From: Elusimicrobia bacterium RIFOXYB2_FULL_49_7
GTDB lineage: Bacteria; Fibrobacterota; OXYB2-FULL-49-7
DNA: 7,528 nucleotides
Direction of reading: 5' to 3'
Assembly: GCA_001800515.1 (NCBI GenBank)
Contig: MGVN01000123.1
Coordinates: forward strand, 1 to 7,528
The translations under genes and the position numbers were made by a program. The notes beneath the pieces were generated by a model. That model ran no database searches, had not been told where the DNA came from, and saw nothing but the letters and a program-made list of their open reading frames with translations. Positions within the stretch are counted from its first letter, which is position 1; each line of letters opens with the position of its first letter. Shown one piece after another: positions 6,442 through 7,528 of the stretch.

Positions 6442-7362
6442 ATGATACTGGAAATGGAAGAAACAGGCAAACCCACCGCCACCTCAATTATCGATCGGGA
6501 ATCCCTTGGGGAATACCTTCGAAAAATCCGCATCGGTAACCGGATTGACATCACCAAGATGGCAAGCGATACCAAGCTTTCCGTTGATTTCATTACGGCT
6601 ATTGAAAAAAACGATTTCGGTCGCATACCGGGCGAGACCTATCGAAAAATATTCATTAAAAGCATTGCCAAATATCTCGAATTGAATCCTGAAGAAACCT
6701 ATCAGCGTTATCTCAAGGAAACGCAGCCCAAACCGATCCAGCCGTTGCCCCCCTCCCTCTCTGCGATCTCTCCGACAATACCCTCTCCTGCTCCAAGCAA
6801 TCCGATCGCAAACCCAACCGAAGCGGCTGCCTCAACCCATCCGGATATGCTGCCCGGCCAGACTTCGCCTAAGACCATTGCTCTGGTACTGGGCGTCATT
6901 GCCCTCATCTTCGCCATTCTGATGATAACCCAAAAAAAGGGCGCAGCCACCTCCATGACCGCAGCAGATTCGCTGGCCATGGAGAACGGAGAGGACTCCG
7001 TTGTATCGGAAGTGCATCCAGCCTATCTTGAAACAGATTCCGGGGCCATCACCTCTTCTTTTACGGAAGAAACGATGGGAACCTTGAAGGTCAAGATTTC
7101 TTCGGAAAGTGACAGTCTCACCCTAACCGCCTTCCGGAACGGCCGGATGTGGACCCGCTCCTTTAATAAAGGGATGACCAAGATTTTCGCCAGCGATACA
7201 GCCCTGTATTTCTTCCTCTCCGGTGATATCAAGGTCCGGTTTCAACTCAACAATGATGTGCTCCGCTTTGATCCCAAATGGGGACGCTATATCCGCATTG
7301 CGCCCGGCGGCGTCACTTATATCACTAAAGAGAACTGGAACACCATCACCGCCGCACCCTAA
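6442..7362 (+). CDS. rodZ: RodZ-like protein: cytoplasmic HTH, one transmembrane helix, periplasmic C-terminal domain
   Basis: A 306-residue protein built like RodZ, the bitopic partner that links MreB filaments to the cell-wall elongation complex. Residues about 20-92 form a HTH_25-type helix-turn-helix (SLGEYLRKIRIGNRIDITKM, then LSVDFITAIEKNDFGRIPG, then TYRKIFIKSIAKYLELNPEE). A proline/serine-rich linker covers 95-143. The transmembrane helix TIALVLGVIALIFAILMIT is at about 145-163. After an acidic stretch, the periplasmic part (about 210-300) is beta-rich and sits where DUF4115 lies in RodZ; its sequence is divergent and I recognise it mainly by position. I chose ATG 6442, 8 nt after the maf stop. 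ATG 6454 is the alternative, and an upstream in-frame ATG at 6364 would extend 70 bases into maf without homology. No convincing ribosome site precedes any of them. No mreB lies in the window. It could instead be a RodZ-like regulator, but the MreB-partner role is more likely. Confidence 0.8.
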   Translation: MILEMEETGKPTATSIIDRESLGEYLRKIRIGNRIDITKMASDTKLSVDFITAIEKNDFGRIPGETYRKIFIKSIAKYLELNPEETYQRYLKETQPKPIQPLPPSLSAISPTIPSPAPSNPIANPTEAAASTHPDMLPGQTSPKTIALVLGVIALIFAILMITQKKGAATSMTAADSLAMENGEDSVVSEVHPAYLETDSGAITSSFTEETMGTLKVKISSESDSLTLTAFRNGRMWTRSFNKGMTKIFASDTALYFFLSGDIKVRFQLNNDVLRFDPKWGRYIRIAPGGVTYITKENWNTITAAP

Positions 7363-7376
7363 CCCCCTCCCCATCC

Positions 7377-7528
7377 GTGCTTGTTGATTTCCACGCCCAT
7401 CTGCATTATCCTGATTTTCAGTCCGACCTGGAACAGGTCATTGAAGGCGCTTATCACGCAGGCGTGACCCGCATCCTGACCGCCGGAACGGATATGGTTT
7501 CATCCGAAGCAGCCCGGGTCGTTGCGGA
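7377..7528 (+). CDS. tatD: TatD-family metal-dependent hydrolase, N-terminal part (3' end outside window)
   Basis: The open frame starts at GTG 7377 and runs off the right edge, giving 50 residues. The beginning reads (M)LVDFHAHLHYPDF, with the H-x-H pair (His6, His8) that in TatD enzymes binds the active-site metal. It is followed by EQVIEGAYHAGVTRILTAGTD, the usual second strand-helix of this amidohydrolase-fold barrel. TatD enzymes are cytoplasmic 3'-5' exonucleases/DNases or related deacylases; the exact substrate cannot be told from this fragment. The GTG start gives the standard N-terminus, but the 14-nt gap after rodZ is pyrimidine-rich with no Shine-Dalgarno match. Translation is probably coupled to rodZ. 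Confidence 0.85.
   Translation, partial: MLVDFHAHLHYPDFQSDLEQVIEGAYHAGVTRILTAGTDMVSSEAARVVA

Noticed and set aside
1..7528. Search for CRISPR arrays, insertion sequences, tRNA/rRNA genes, toxin-antitoxin or defence cassettes
   Set aside because: No regularly spaced repeats, terminal inverted repeats, transposase, tRNA-like cloverleaf or known defence gene was seen. All seven genes read as co-directional core or envelope genes.

Overview
The window is a stretch of ordinary chromosome from a diderm (Gram-negative) bacterium. It holds seven genes, all on the + strand and tightly packed. The two outermost genes are cut by the window edges. An LptD-type lipopolysaccharide-assembly barrel, a lipoprotein and a PorV/FadL-like barrel show that the cell has an outer membrane. 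A BshA-type glycosyltransferase suggests bacillithiol synthesis. This combination, together with the way the LptD C-terminus reads, points to the Fibrobacterota-Chlorobi-Bacteroidota (FCB) superphylum or a nearby lineage. Fibrobacterota-like is my best guess, inferred from gene content only. Base composition is moderate (roughly balanced GC), and nothing suggests recent gene transfer.

Layout: (1) 2-415, the C-terminal part of a GT4 glycosyltransferase, probably BshA. (2) 412-2940, an LptD/OstA homologue that overlaps bshA by ATGA. (3) 2941-3017, the only real intergenic gap (77 bp), which carries a perfect 8-bp inverted repeat beside the next start codon and a weak promoter-like sequence. (4) 3018-4736, a large acidic lipoprotein with a TPR-like segment and a duplicated module with calcium-loop-like motifs. 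(5) 4740-5846, a PorV/FadL-like outer-membrane barrel 3 bp downstream. (6) 5846-6433, a Maf nucleotide pyrophosphatase whose start overlaps the barrel stop by one base. (7) 6442-7362, a RodZ-like HTH-transmembrane protein. (8) 7377-7528, the beginning of a TatD-family metal-dependent hydrolase.

The genes fall into two probable transcription units: bshA-lptD, and lipoprotein-barrel-maf-rodZ-tatD. The themes are envelope biogenesis (lptD, lipoprotein and barrel), shape and division (rodZ, maf) and housekeeping (bshA, tatD). No tRNA, rRNA, CRISPR array, mobile element or long repeat was seen. I found no clear new defence or mobile system. The least explained part is the lipoprotein/barrel pair: the lipoprotein's two divergent copies of an Asp-rich module do not correspond to a family I can name.
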